From positions 13,903,703 through 13,963,702 of the forward strand of contig NC_064037.1 of assembly GCF_932526225.1 (NCBI RefSeq): a stretch of 60,000 nucleotides of DNA. Direction: 5' to 3'. The position numbers were made by a program, and so were the translations under genes. Shown one piece after another: positions 1-12,200 of the stretch. The DNA comes from Nematostella vectensis (Eukaryota > Cnidaria > Anthozoa > Actiniaria > Edwardsiidae). The notes under the pieces were generated by a model that had not been told where the DNA came from, did not search any database, and worked only from the letters and a program-made list of their open reading frames with translations. Position 1 is the stretch's first letter. Every line of letters begins with the position of its first letter.

Positions 1-167
1 TGTTCAATATTTCCTTGTCATTTTTTGTGCCATACCCCCTGTTTTTCAAATTTCGTATACCACTTCTTCGTGATTGTTGACAAATCAAGTTCTTTATTGT
101 GTATCTATTAATCTGCCATTTTTGTAATATTTTTTAAGTGTTTACATTGTTGTTTACTTTTTTGAAG

Positions 168-284
168 ACCCCGATCATGCGCGCTATGATGCAGAAGGAG
201 AAGATGCAGAAAGCAATTAACATGGCAGAGGATCTTGTCATGCAGGCTATGAATAAACTAACAAACGCTTCTAACGATTACAAG
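168..284 (+). CDS. lama: Laminin alpha exon L1 (coiled coil)
   Basis: 39 codons, phase 0 at both ends, between a pyrimidine-rich acceptor ending ttgaag and donor gtcagt. It encodes a helical Met/Lys/Glu/Ala-rich segment (KAINMAEDLVMQAMNKL) fitting the laminin long arm. It is the first exon visible, and no start codon belongs here. The acceptor is weak, so the left edge is less certain. Confidence 0.7.
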
Positions 285-3200
285 GTCAGTGTCCATCTTC
301 CGTCATCGGTCGAACACGATACGTGGTTAGCCTGAGTCTTCATATTTATCTCTGTAAAGGCTGGTTTAGAAAGGACGATATAGTCATATGCGACCTGCCT
401 ACGACATGTCTTAGCCCTGATTTACACACTACGACCTTCATAGTCGAGCATCGTAGCGCAGTCTTAGGCTGATTTACACTCTACGACTCGATTTGTGAGT
501 GTCGCTTGCGGTATGACTGTGTTGTCTAAATCAGCCTCAAAGTAAATGTTCTACTTCTGATTTACCTTCCTTCATTAGCAGCATGCTAACCATTTGCAGT
601 CATGATTTACTTGTACTATTGACCACTTCCACGGTCCTTTGGACCAACATTGCAGGTGCACTACGCACTTGCCTCAATCGCATGAATTTAGATCTAATAA
701 GACCCTTGTCAGGGCTTCTGGAATTACGCGCTTGTGCGAAAGCGCTTGTGGAAGCGCTTGTGCGGAAGCTCTATTTCTCGTAAAAAAGAGATATATTCTT
801 CGTAAGAGAGCGATATTTCGAACTGAATTTCGAAAACAAATAAAATGACTAGGCGTTCTTTGGTAAACCGCGAAGGCCTAGGACTAATGATAAAATACCT
901 TTTTTAATTGGCTGGTGGCTAGGAGCCAATGAAAACTCGCCTAAGATATCTTCCCGCAAAAAAATTAACCTTTTCAAGTTATTTCGTGCTTTTACGCCGA
1001 GTTTGGGCGTAACAGTTGATATTCCGTGTAATTTAGCGCGTAATTCAGTAAAGAATTCCACAAAATTTTGATTTTTAAAGAAAAATGTATTGCAAAATCC
1101 TGCGTAATTTAGCGCGTAATGATTGATTTTCCGCGTAATTTAGCGCGTAATTTATCCAAGAACCCCGCGTAATTTTTAGTTTTTTTTTCCGCGTAATTCC
1201 AGAAGCCCTGCCTTGTTCACTTCTCATTGCCATGAACGTTTTGACCACTCTCACAATCCCCCGCACCATACTTCAGGCGCATTGTTCCCGCTTTGCCTTT
1301 TATTCTGTACAGAGGTTCAATGGCAGCTTCGGTCGCCTTGATGACCTTATCAAGCAAGTCTACGACCGCTTTGCCAACCTGACGAGTGCTATCGATAGCT
1401 TGAAACCGCTGGCCAGTCGCGCCGGTAATCACTCTAAGGTGCTAAGTGACCAGGCCAAGCAACTGGAAGATCTGCTACGCAACACTTCACGATTCGCGGA
1501 CAAGGCTCTAAACGCATCACGCGCGTTCAGCAACATCGCGAAAAAGCTCAACGACGCGCTCGAAATCGCGAGAGAGGCGGACGGTGTTGCTACTGAGGCA
1601 CAGAAAAAGGTATGGATGGGGTAGTCAAACGGATTGTGGTTGAAAAATGGGTGTGGTGAAGGACGGGACAATTGGTGAGGGTTGAGGATGGGACAGAAAC
1701 ATTGGTGAGGGGTAGGGAAGGGATAGACAAATTGGTTAGGGATAAAAGATGGGTAGGAAGAGGATAGGCAATTTTGGAGGGGAAGAGACGGGATGGACAA
1801 ACTGTTGGAGGGAGGGATGGGTAAAAATATTGGTTAGGTTTAAGGACGGGATAAAAAATTAGTGAAGGGCATAGACGGGATACATAGTTTGCTCAGAGTT
1901 TGGGCCCGCACAGACAAATGGTAAGGGGCTGGGGCTTGATTCACTGATCATCTTTGTTATTTTTATCTCATGTAGCCCTGTCATGTATTTTTTTTGTTGT
2001 TTATTCTTTCTACAGCAACTTTAACTTACTTTCTCCATTGTTTATGTTCTAATATCATGACTATGACCTCATTTCGTGTTTGTTGCTGTTTGATCACCTG
2101 ATTATCTTCTCTTCCTGTTTGTTCGTGTGACCCCTCTTTCTCGATGCCCTAATCATCGACCTGTAACTTATACCATGTCACCGGAATCGTGAGTATATCA
2201 TCAGCGATTACCTTATCATCTTATTCCGTTTCAAGACTATCCTGTTGTCATCATCATCTTCACTAATCCTTCCATTTTTCCTCATGCAGTGTTGACGCCA
2301 TTTCCTCTCCAGTATGAACTGGTATTGTGTTATACTACTCATTTATCCTTACCTATTTCCCTTTAAACACATTCTTTTCCTCTCCAGTATGAACTGGTAT
2401 TGTGTTATACTACTCATTTATACTTACCTATTTCCCTTTAACACATTCCTTTGTACAAACATAGGAAACATACATAAGGGCTTTGGTCGGGGTTATGTTA
2501 TACATGTTTCACTCACAGGCAAGGCAGGGGGACAGGTCTGTGTTACAGGAGGCCGAAGCAGGGTACTTAAAGCCGCATTGTCACCAGTTCACTTCCGGTG
2601 GTCCGACGGAAGCCTCAACCGTTAAAAGACAAAAGAATCTATTAAAATCCGAGATCTTAAACAGGCCATCCGCTCTAAATTATCAATCACATCCTCAAAG
2701 AAACTTCCAATGAACAATATTCAATTCAATATTTTGAATTATTTTTTCGTTTTCCGTTAAAAATCATCGGAGATTGTTACGTAATCGACCGGAAGTAAAC
2801 TGGTGACAATAAGGCTTTAATAAGCAGGTCGCACCATTATCCTTCTCGGAGATCGTTTGACAGTTTAGAAGAATAACACAGACGTGAAACATTGATTGGC
2901 TGACACGTAGATTGACCTTCCTCACAATGTCTAAAAACAACGCAGCAGACACAAGTTTAAATTTAAATAGATTTTCTCTAAATCTCCTTGGCATTTCTGA
3001 AGAAACTCCCCCTTGACATTTACCTAACGTGATACAAAAAATATAATATCATGTTTGGCGGCAAAGGCCAATTAGCATTTTTCTTTCACCGTTTTCACGA
3101 TCTCTAACTAACACTGTAGGCGTAAGTTTTCTTTAATATCATCGTTGGCATAATTCTTTACCGTTCTACCGACTGACTTTCTGACTTAATGAAATCTTCA

Positions 3201-6200
3201 TAATTATCTCTGTAAAGTAAGAGCTCTACTTCTGATTTCTGACTGTGTCTTCCGTTTAGGCAAAGACGGTCGGCGAGCGTGCGAAGGTGTCTCTTGACGA
3301 GAGCAAGAAACTCGTGAATGAATCAGAGGCGACGAAAGAGAAGGTTGACAAAGATCTTCAGGGCCTATTGGACAGCATCAAGGATAGGATCGCTAAGTTG
3401 AGGAAGAAGATCATGGACGTAACAGACGATCTCGGCAATGTTAACGACACGTTCAAGATGATTGATGACTATGGGGATATGGGTAAGACCTCGACACAAA
3501 ACACACATTATCCCAGCGTGTGAGCTACAGAAGGGACACTCTCTAACCCCTCCGCTCTTATGTTAATGCAACGCAAACTAAAGGGTGGCAAGTCAACGAC
3601 AGCATAGTGCTAGATGTGTCACTCTGTACCCCTCCCCCCATTATTGTTATACAACGTATACTAAAGGGCTGTTTACACGGGCAATTTTTACTTGAAAAGT
3701 TTTACTTGACAAGAAAAATTTGCTCGTGTAGAAACAATTATTAAAAAAAGCTGCTATTGCTGCCACGGTCTGTCACTTTGTCAAAGGCACAATTTTTGGC
3801 AAGGTTTGTTATTTTTTTGTATCGCCGCTTTCTAAAGGCATTACCAGCTCATCGCACGGAGAACTTGTCAAGTAAAAGTTGCTCGTGTGTACAGCATGAC
3901 CAGAATTGTCAAGAAAAACTTCAAGTAAGAATTACTAAAGGGAGGCATGGAAATAGGAAAATATCGCCAACAAGAAGAATAAATGTCTCACAAATATATA
4001 TTTGTAGGGGAGAAGGCTAAAGCAGCAGAGAAGAACGCAACCCAGTCCCATGCTATGGCTGACGACGCTTACATGATCGCCAAGATGATCGAGGTCAGTC
4101 GAAGCATTTGTATCCAAGGCCGAAGCAAGCCACGAAAGATTTGAGGGTGGGGGGGGGAATACCCTTATATATATTTTTTTAATATTGGGGGGTGTGGCAA
4201 ATGCCCCCAGTGACCCATCCCCTGCTACGGCCCTGGTATCATGAACATTGCCACTGACATTCGATAACATGATAGCATCGACCAACGACATCAGGCTAAA
4301 GGCGTTACTAAGAAACTATCGATGTCCAATAAACGTCGACATTTAGCAACATCCAGTTGACAATTTAAGAGGCGTCGATATTCACCGACATGCACCAACG
4401 ATTTGATAAACGTCGACATAAACCGACATCCAATAAACGATTTTTTTTACGTTTTTTAAGTAACTATCGACGCCAGATGAACGTTGAAATCCATCAACAT
4501 TGTTATTTTATTATTCACAGGATCAATTTCCCGCGCTGAGCGACCTCAAGTCGTCCATAGATGCGACCAACCGCAACATTACCGCGGCAGAACGTGAGAT
4601 CGAAGACGCAGTAAACAAGTCAATGGCTGCCAAGGAGCGCATCGAAATCATTCGTATCAACCAGACACGCATTCAGAACGACCTGAAGACCGAGGTCCTT
4701 GACGTCATCGAGGAGATCCAGGTAACGTGCATCGGCCATGGCGTCACGTCCGGTTGGCGCTATCAGTTCCGCTGTGACATCACTTCCGGCTGGTGCTATC
4801 ACTTCTGCCTTTATGTCCCTCAAACATGACGTTTTCACTCCTGTTTGACGTCACACCGGCTATCTTTATATTCACTATGACGTCACTTTTAATGACGTCA
4901 CGTAGTATCTGTTTATAACTCAGTCTTGATATATTTCTCATAACCTTTGGTTCTTTCTACAGCCACATTGCCTTGCCTTATTCACTGTGCTTGTTTCTAA
5001 TGGCATGATTATGACCTAATTTCCGATTTGATTCTCTTCTCTTCCTGCATGCGCTAATCGTCGACCTGTAACTTACATCATGTCGTACGGAATCGTGAGT
5101 ATGCTATTTTGACGTCATTTCCACCATGGGCTTTCTTGCATTGCGTACTTTACATATTCACTAACCGTTCCCTCTTCCTCGCGCAGTGATGACATCACTT
5201 CCGCCACAGTTTATGCTGGTATAGTTTTGCTCAGCTCTGCTTTAAAAGGGGCGCTTGCACGGTTCAAGAGAGAAAAATTAATATCATGCAGAATAACCAA
5301 AATAACCATAACAAGTTATTAAATGACCTTAGTTATTTAAGATTACGGTACAGGCTGTGTGTTACCCAAACCAGATCAAACTAGCTAGATCCATATATCA
5401 TCCTTTCACGGTCCCTTTCTATTTGGGTGAAGTAAATGAAAAAATTGACGTTGTTCTTAACGCACTTTCATATTTTATTTTATTTTTTTAGTACAAGCGT
5501 GCAAGTTCCCCTAGTTGTTCTGTGTCAGTTATTGTACTTGTCACTACTTTTATGTCACTAAATCAATCAATGTGTCAGTTCTTGTACTTGTCACTACTTT
5601 AATGTCACTAAATCAATCAATGTGTCAGTTCTTGTACTTGTCACTACTTTTATGTCACTAAATCAATCAATGTGTCAGTTCTTGTACTTGTCACTACTTT
5701 TATGTCACTAAATCAATCAATGTGTCAGTTCTTGTACTTGTCACTACTTTTATGTCACTAAATCAATCAATGTGTCAGTTCTTGTACTTGTCACTACTTT
5801 TATGTCACTAAATTAATCAATGTGTCAGTTCTTGTACTTGTCACTACTTTAATGTCACTAAATCAATCAATGTGTCAGTTATTGTACTTGTCACTACTTT
5901 TATGTCACTAAATCAATCAATGTGTCAGTTCTTGTACTTATCACTACTTTTATGTCACTAAATCAATCAATGTGTCAGTTCTTGTACTTGTCACTACTTT
6001 AATGTCACTAAATCAATCAATGTGTCAGTTATTGTACTTGTCACTACTTTTATGTCACTAAATCAATCAATGTGTCAGTTATTGTACTTGTCACTACTTT
6101 AATGTCACTAAATCAATCAATGTGTCAGTTCTTGTACTTGTCACTACTTTAATGTCACTAAATCAATCAATGTGTCAGTTCTTGTACTTGTCACTACTTT

Positions 6201-9200
6201 AATGTCACTAAATCAATCAATGTGTCTGTTCTTGTACTTGTCACTACTTTAATGTCACTAAATCAATCAATGTGTCAGTTCTTGTACTTGTCACTACTTT
6301 AATGTCACTAAATCAATCAATGTGTCAGTTCTTGTACTTGTCACTACTTTAATGTCACTAAATCAATCAATGTGTCAGTTCTTGTACTTGTCACTACTTT
6401 AATGTCACTAAATCAATCAATGTGTCAGTTCTTGTACTTGTCACTACTTTAATGTCACTAAAGCAATCAATGTGTCAGTTCTTGTACTTGTCACTACTTT
6501 TATGTCACTAAATCAATCAATGTGTCAGTTATTCATTTCGTCCAAGTATCTACTTACATGGATTTTTTTTTTCAAATCAGGCCTTTCTATCGCCTATGCT
6601 AACATTTTTGCACTACGCTGTTGGTGTTTCATACTTTTCCTGCTTTTGAGCGAATGACTCACCTTTTAGAGTAATACCTTCTCTCTTTCTATCAGATGTA
6701 TTACATTTTATGCCATAACTTTTTCTAGTCATGTAATAAAACTATGTGGTTTTTATATTTGGTACTAAATCCACTGTTAAAGATGATTGATTTTGTATAG
6801 AATTAAATATCTCTCCATTAAATGCGTATTTTGACACGATTAGACTGACTTTCGGATTCTTATTTTTACCGAACTTAATACTTGTGTTATGTATTCAGTT
6901 TTTAATCATCTGTATCTTGTCACGTACACCTCGTCATGTGACTTGTCACGCACACCTCGTCTTGTGACTTGTCACGTACACCTCGTCCTGTGACTTGTCA
7001 CGCACACCTCGTCCTGTGACTCGTCACGCACACCTCGTCTTGTGACTTGTCACGCACACCTCGTCTTGTGACTTGTTACGTACACCTCGTCCTGTATCTT
7101 GTCACGCACACCTCGTCCTGTGACTTGTCACGCACACCTCGTCCTGTATCTTGTCACGTACACCTCGTCCTGTGAGTCGTCACGCACACCTCGTCCTGTA
7201 TCTTGTCACGCACACCTCGTCCTGTGACTTGTCACGCACACCTCGTCCTGTGACTTGTCACGCACACCTCGTCCTGTGACTTGTCACGTACACTACATCC
7301 TGTGACTTGTCACGTACACCTCGTCCTGTGACTTGTCACGTACACCTCGTCATATGTGACTTGTCACGTACACCTCGTCCTGTGACTTGTCACGCACACC
7401 TCGTCCTGTGACTTGTTCACAAGTCTTTACACGTGTTTTTTTATCACGTGTGCCTCGCCTAGTCACGTGTTTGATGTATCTTGTCACGCACACCTCGTCC
7501 TGTGACTTGTTCACAAGTCTTTTCACGTGTGTTTTATCACGTGTGCCTCGCCTAGTCACGTGTTTGATGTATCTTGTCACGTACACCCCGTCCTGTGACT
7601 TGTCCACAAGTCTTTTCGCGTGTGTTTTATCACATGTACCTCGCCTTATCACGTGTTTGATGATTACGCTTGTAGCGAAATTTCTTGTCATGTCAAGTGT
7701 CTTCTCGTGTGTACTCCGTCATGTCTGCGTCGAAGCTTGTGTCTCGAAACGTGTCTCTATTCATGTCTGTTTCAATATTTGTGCTGGTCACGTGTTTGAC
7801 CCTCTCTGGTCACATGCTCATCCCACGTGGTGGTCACGTGTAACACCTGACAGCCCTTTCTCTCTCCTTTAGTACATGCTGAAGGAGTCACGTGAGATGC
7901 TCAAGCAGATGAACGTTGTCATGGAGATGAACAACACCATCACGATGCCTGTGCCTCCGCCTCAGCTGCGCGAACCGACGCTGTACGAGAACGTCGAGAT
8001 GTTCATTAAACCGCGCGTCTCTGATGCCTTACTGCTCTATTATGGACCGACTTCCTCTAGTTTGCGCAAGCGCAGACAGTCTCAGTGTGCGCTCGGGGAT
8101 TTCATCGCGCTGCAGCTCAAGGGAGGAAAGGTGGGTCAACCGGTCTTTTTATGCAGGTGCAACATACAATTCAAGTAAGAAAAAGTGGTTCAGCCGGTCT
8201 ATTTATGGAGGTACTAACTGCGGGTTCGGTGACTCGAGGAAGGAAAGGTGGGTCAACCGGTCTATTTATGGAGGTACTAACTGTACTAACGGTCTATTTA
8301 TGGAAACACGGGTGGCCTAGTGTGTTAGCGCGTCGTCCGCTTCTCAGCGCCGTGGCCCAGGACTCTAACTGGGGATTCGAATCTGTATCACAAGAGAGTT
8401 GGAGCTATTTCGTCTCCCTGGTCGCTTTTCTGAGGTTCTCCTTTTTCTATAGGTGCGTTTCAGCATGTGCGTGTCCAACCAGCTTCACTCAGTCACAAGC
8501 AGTTACGTGATCAAGCCTATTGTCGCCGGCACCACTTCCACGACGATCGTTGCGGACACGTCATTACCTATGGTGGACCCCTGGTACAAGATCCACGCAA
8601 CTATGTAAGTAAAAGCTCATTTACGAAAGACGAAAACGCGACTAGTGTCTTGTCCCTTGTAAGTGACTAAGTTTAGAGCTAAGTAAGAACTCATTCACGG
8701 AAGCCGAGAACGCGACTAGGTTTAGGGCTAAGTAATAGCTCATTTACAGAACCCGAGAACGCGACTAGGTTTAGGGGTATGTAATAGCTCATTTACAGAA
8801 CCCGAGAACGCGAATAGGTTTAGGGGTATGTAATAGCTCATTTACAGAACCCGAGAACGCGACTAGGTTTAGGGGTATGTAATAGCTCATTTACAGAACC
8901 CGAGAACGCGACTAGGTTTAGGGGTATGTAATAGCTCATTTACAGAACCCGAGAACGCGAATAGGTTTAGGGGTATGTAATAGCTCATTTACAGAACCCG
9001 AGAACGCGACTAGGTTTAGGGCTAAGTAATAGCTCATTTACAGAACCCGAGAACGCGACTAGGTTTAGGGGTATGTAATAGCTCATTTACAGAACCCGAG
9101 AACGCGAATAGGTTTAGGGGTATGTAATAGCTCATTTACAGAACTCGAGAACGCGAATAGGTTTAGGGCTAATAGCTCATTTACAGAACCCGGTGAACGC

Positions 9201-12200
9201 GAATAGGTTTAGGGCTAAGTAATAACTCATTACAGAACCCGAGAACGCGACTAGGTTTAGGGCTAAGTAATAGCTCATTTACAGAACTCGAGAACGTGAC
9301 TAGGTTTAGGGGTATGTAATAGCTCATTTACAGAACTCGAGAACGCGAATAGGTTTAGGGCTAATAGCTCATTTACAGAACTCGAGAACGCGACTAGGTT
9401 TAGGGGTATGTAATAGCTCATTTACAGAATCCGAGAACGCGAATAGGTTTAGGGGTATGTAATAGCTTATTTACAGAACCCGAGAACGCGACTAGGTTTA
9501 GGGCTAGGTAATAGCTCATTTACAGAACCCGAGAACGCGAATAGGTTAAGGGTTATGTAATAGCTCATTTACAGAACCCGAGAACGCGACTAGGTTTAGG
9601 GCTAAGTAATAGCTCATTTACAGAACCCGAGAACGCGAATAGGTTTAGGGGTATGTAATAGCTCATTAACAGGAACCTAGAACGAGACTAGCGACTAGGA
9701 CTAAGTAATAGCTCATTTACAGAACCCGAGAACGCGACTAGGTTTAGGGCTAGGTAATAGCTCATTTACAGAACCCGAGAACGCGACTAGGTTTAGGGCT
9801 AATAGCTCATTTACAGAAGCCAAGAACGCGACCAGGGTTAGGGTAAGGGTTAGTGTTATTATAAGTGCAACTTCGGTAAGGTCACTTAACTACCGTAAAT
9901 GGCTTGTACTCTTATTGTAAGGTGCAATACGTCAGTGCTTCTTTTTGTCAGGCCAGAGGACCTAGGCTCGATCGCTTCTCAAATTTGGATTTCTTTTTTC
10001 TACTCTACAATTTATTCATTCATTCACTTATTTGTTCATTTGTTCACGCCATAAAGTAGTTTTTTTTCAGGTGACAACTTCCTTATTCGATAGACCAAAA
10101 ATTACTATGGGCACATTCTAATCGATCGAAACTCCGGTTGGTGGTCACAGCTTTTCAAGGACTGCACCATGTTGTTTTCATTCATAAGTTCATTTGCGTG
10201 CAAGGACAGTCACTAAAAATGGTGACACAGGCCAGCGACCCAAGTTCTTTTATTTCCCCAAACTACACGCTCCCCGCATTATCTGATTCGCTGTTGTTCG
10301 TTGTTAGTATTGGGGGCAGTGTGGAGCTCATCATCGAGTACTACTACAGCAACAAAGTTCCCATTGACGGGCCGTACAAAACCGACCTCAAGCTTAGTGT
10401 GCCCAACCCGACGCTGATGTTCAACAAGGACAGTCACATGATCCTTGGAGGGAAGCCTGATGGAGTCACACTTCCACCGGAAATAGATACCCCCAGCTAC
10501 GTGGGATCCATTGACAGCCTTTCAATCAATCATTATCGTGTAGGACTGTGGAACGCTGAGGTGAGATTTGTTACGAGTTGAATGTGTGCTGGCTTCAGTA
10601 TCTTCGCGATGTTACTTACGGGTTTACAGTCCCTTGGACCGAAAAAGTTGACTCTGCTAACAAGAAATGGCTTATTTTTAAAATGGTCGATTCACAAAGA
10701 TAGCAAGACAGCCAAAATTCGACTCGTGTATTCGGAACGGAGATTGAATCGAAATAATTATTTTTTGTGAGGAAGGATATCCGACCGGACCAATCTCAAA
10801 TCACGTCGGTATCTTTCAATTGATGGCCTCATTGACCATTCCATTTCCACCATTCCATGTCAGATTAATTGACTTGTTGATCATTTCTTTTTACCATTCT
10901 ATGTCCGATCTTCCAATGAAAGGCCTTGATTGGCTTTCCATTTCTACTATTCCATGTCCGATTTCCCACTAATGGCCTTGTTCATTCCATACCCAACATT
11001 CCATGTCCAGTCGTCCAATTAATGACCATTTTATTTTCACCATTCCATGTCAATCACCCCATGAATATGGCCTTGTTCACTATCCCATGTCTATCCCAGA
11101 ACTTCATCAGACCCCAGATGTTCTATGACCGTCTTGCATCCCGCGAGCCGCCGGTAGCTCCAACACGGTACCGCCTTATTGGCCTTGCTCACTATTCCAT
11201 GTCTTTTCCCAGAACTTGATCAGACCCCAGATGTTCTATGACCGTCTTGCATTCCGCGAGCCGTCGGGAGCTCCAACACGGTACCGCCTGCTCGGCAACG
11301 GCTACCTCGTGAGCGAGCGGCCCACGGGGGATGTCACCGTTAGCTTCAGCTTCTCCGTCAAGACTGTTCAGGCCAACGCTCTTCTGTTGCTCGCTGTGGA
11401 TGCCAACGATCCCTCCTACTTCACGCTTGTGGAACTCGTCAACGGGACCATTAAGTACTCGTACAATCTGGGGCTCGGCATCGGATTCGTCCAGACAAAG
11501 GGGAGATACAACGACGGGCGGTTCCACAAGGTGGTGAAGGAGCAGGCCCCTGATAACGCCGATTTGTTCAGCTTTAAAATAGTTGAGCCGTTCATTAATG
11601 GCAAGGAGGAGGAGGTAGTCACCGATGGTAAGGAGTATTATGAAGGCGAGGAAGCCACACAGATTGTCGGTGCTGAAGCTGTTTACATGGGCGGTCTGAA
11701 GTTCGGTGGACTCAAGCCAAAGGGAATGTAAGTAAACTAGAACGTCTTTTTCTCTTGCTTTAAATAGCTGCATATGATCTTTTCTCATTCCTTGGACTTT
11801 CCAGAAAGGGTAGGCTCGATTTCCAGCTCGTTTTTTGCTTGAAATAGAGCCTACAGAAAGTGATATTTTGTATTCTATGAGGGAGAGGGGGCTGGGTGAG
11901 AAAATATGTTGTTCTTGAAAAAATATTTATAGGGGAAAAGAGGTGGCCTTTGGGCGAGCAGATAATAGGAGACAAAAAAGGCTAAGATTTTAAGTACGAG
12001 AACACCTGACCCTATTACCCAGCGCTGACCTACCAGCTGTAACCCCTTTCCTGCCCCAAGCATCCCCTTTTGTTGCCGTATCCTGGTCACCGCCCCAAGA
12101 CTTCACGCTTTTTATTCTTTAGGGAGAATGTGAAATTCCCCAAGCTCAGGGGATGCTTCCAGGACCCTGTTCTCTTCAGGAGTGGTCTTAGTGTGTCTGC

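Noticed and set aside
8605-9845. Telomere-like repeat (tttaggg)
   Set aside because: Occurs once per 49-bp unit with unrelated sequence between; it is a minisatellite, not a TTAGGG tract.
10138-10307. Open sequence before exon L8 as part of the exon
   Set aside because: No acceptor there gives the phase required by exon L7; the AG at 10306-10307 gives it exactly and joins two expected LG1 strands.
11086-11187. Upstream copy of exon L9 as a real or alternative exon
   Set aside because: It has an acceptor, but the distance to the true exon (113 bases) is out of frame, and reading on meets a stop. Treated as a tandem copy.
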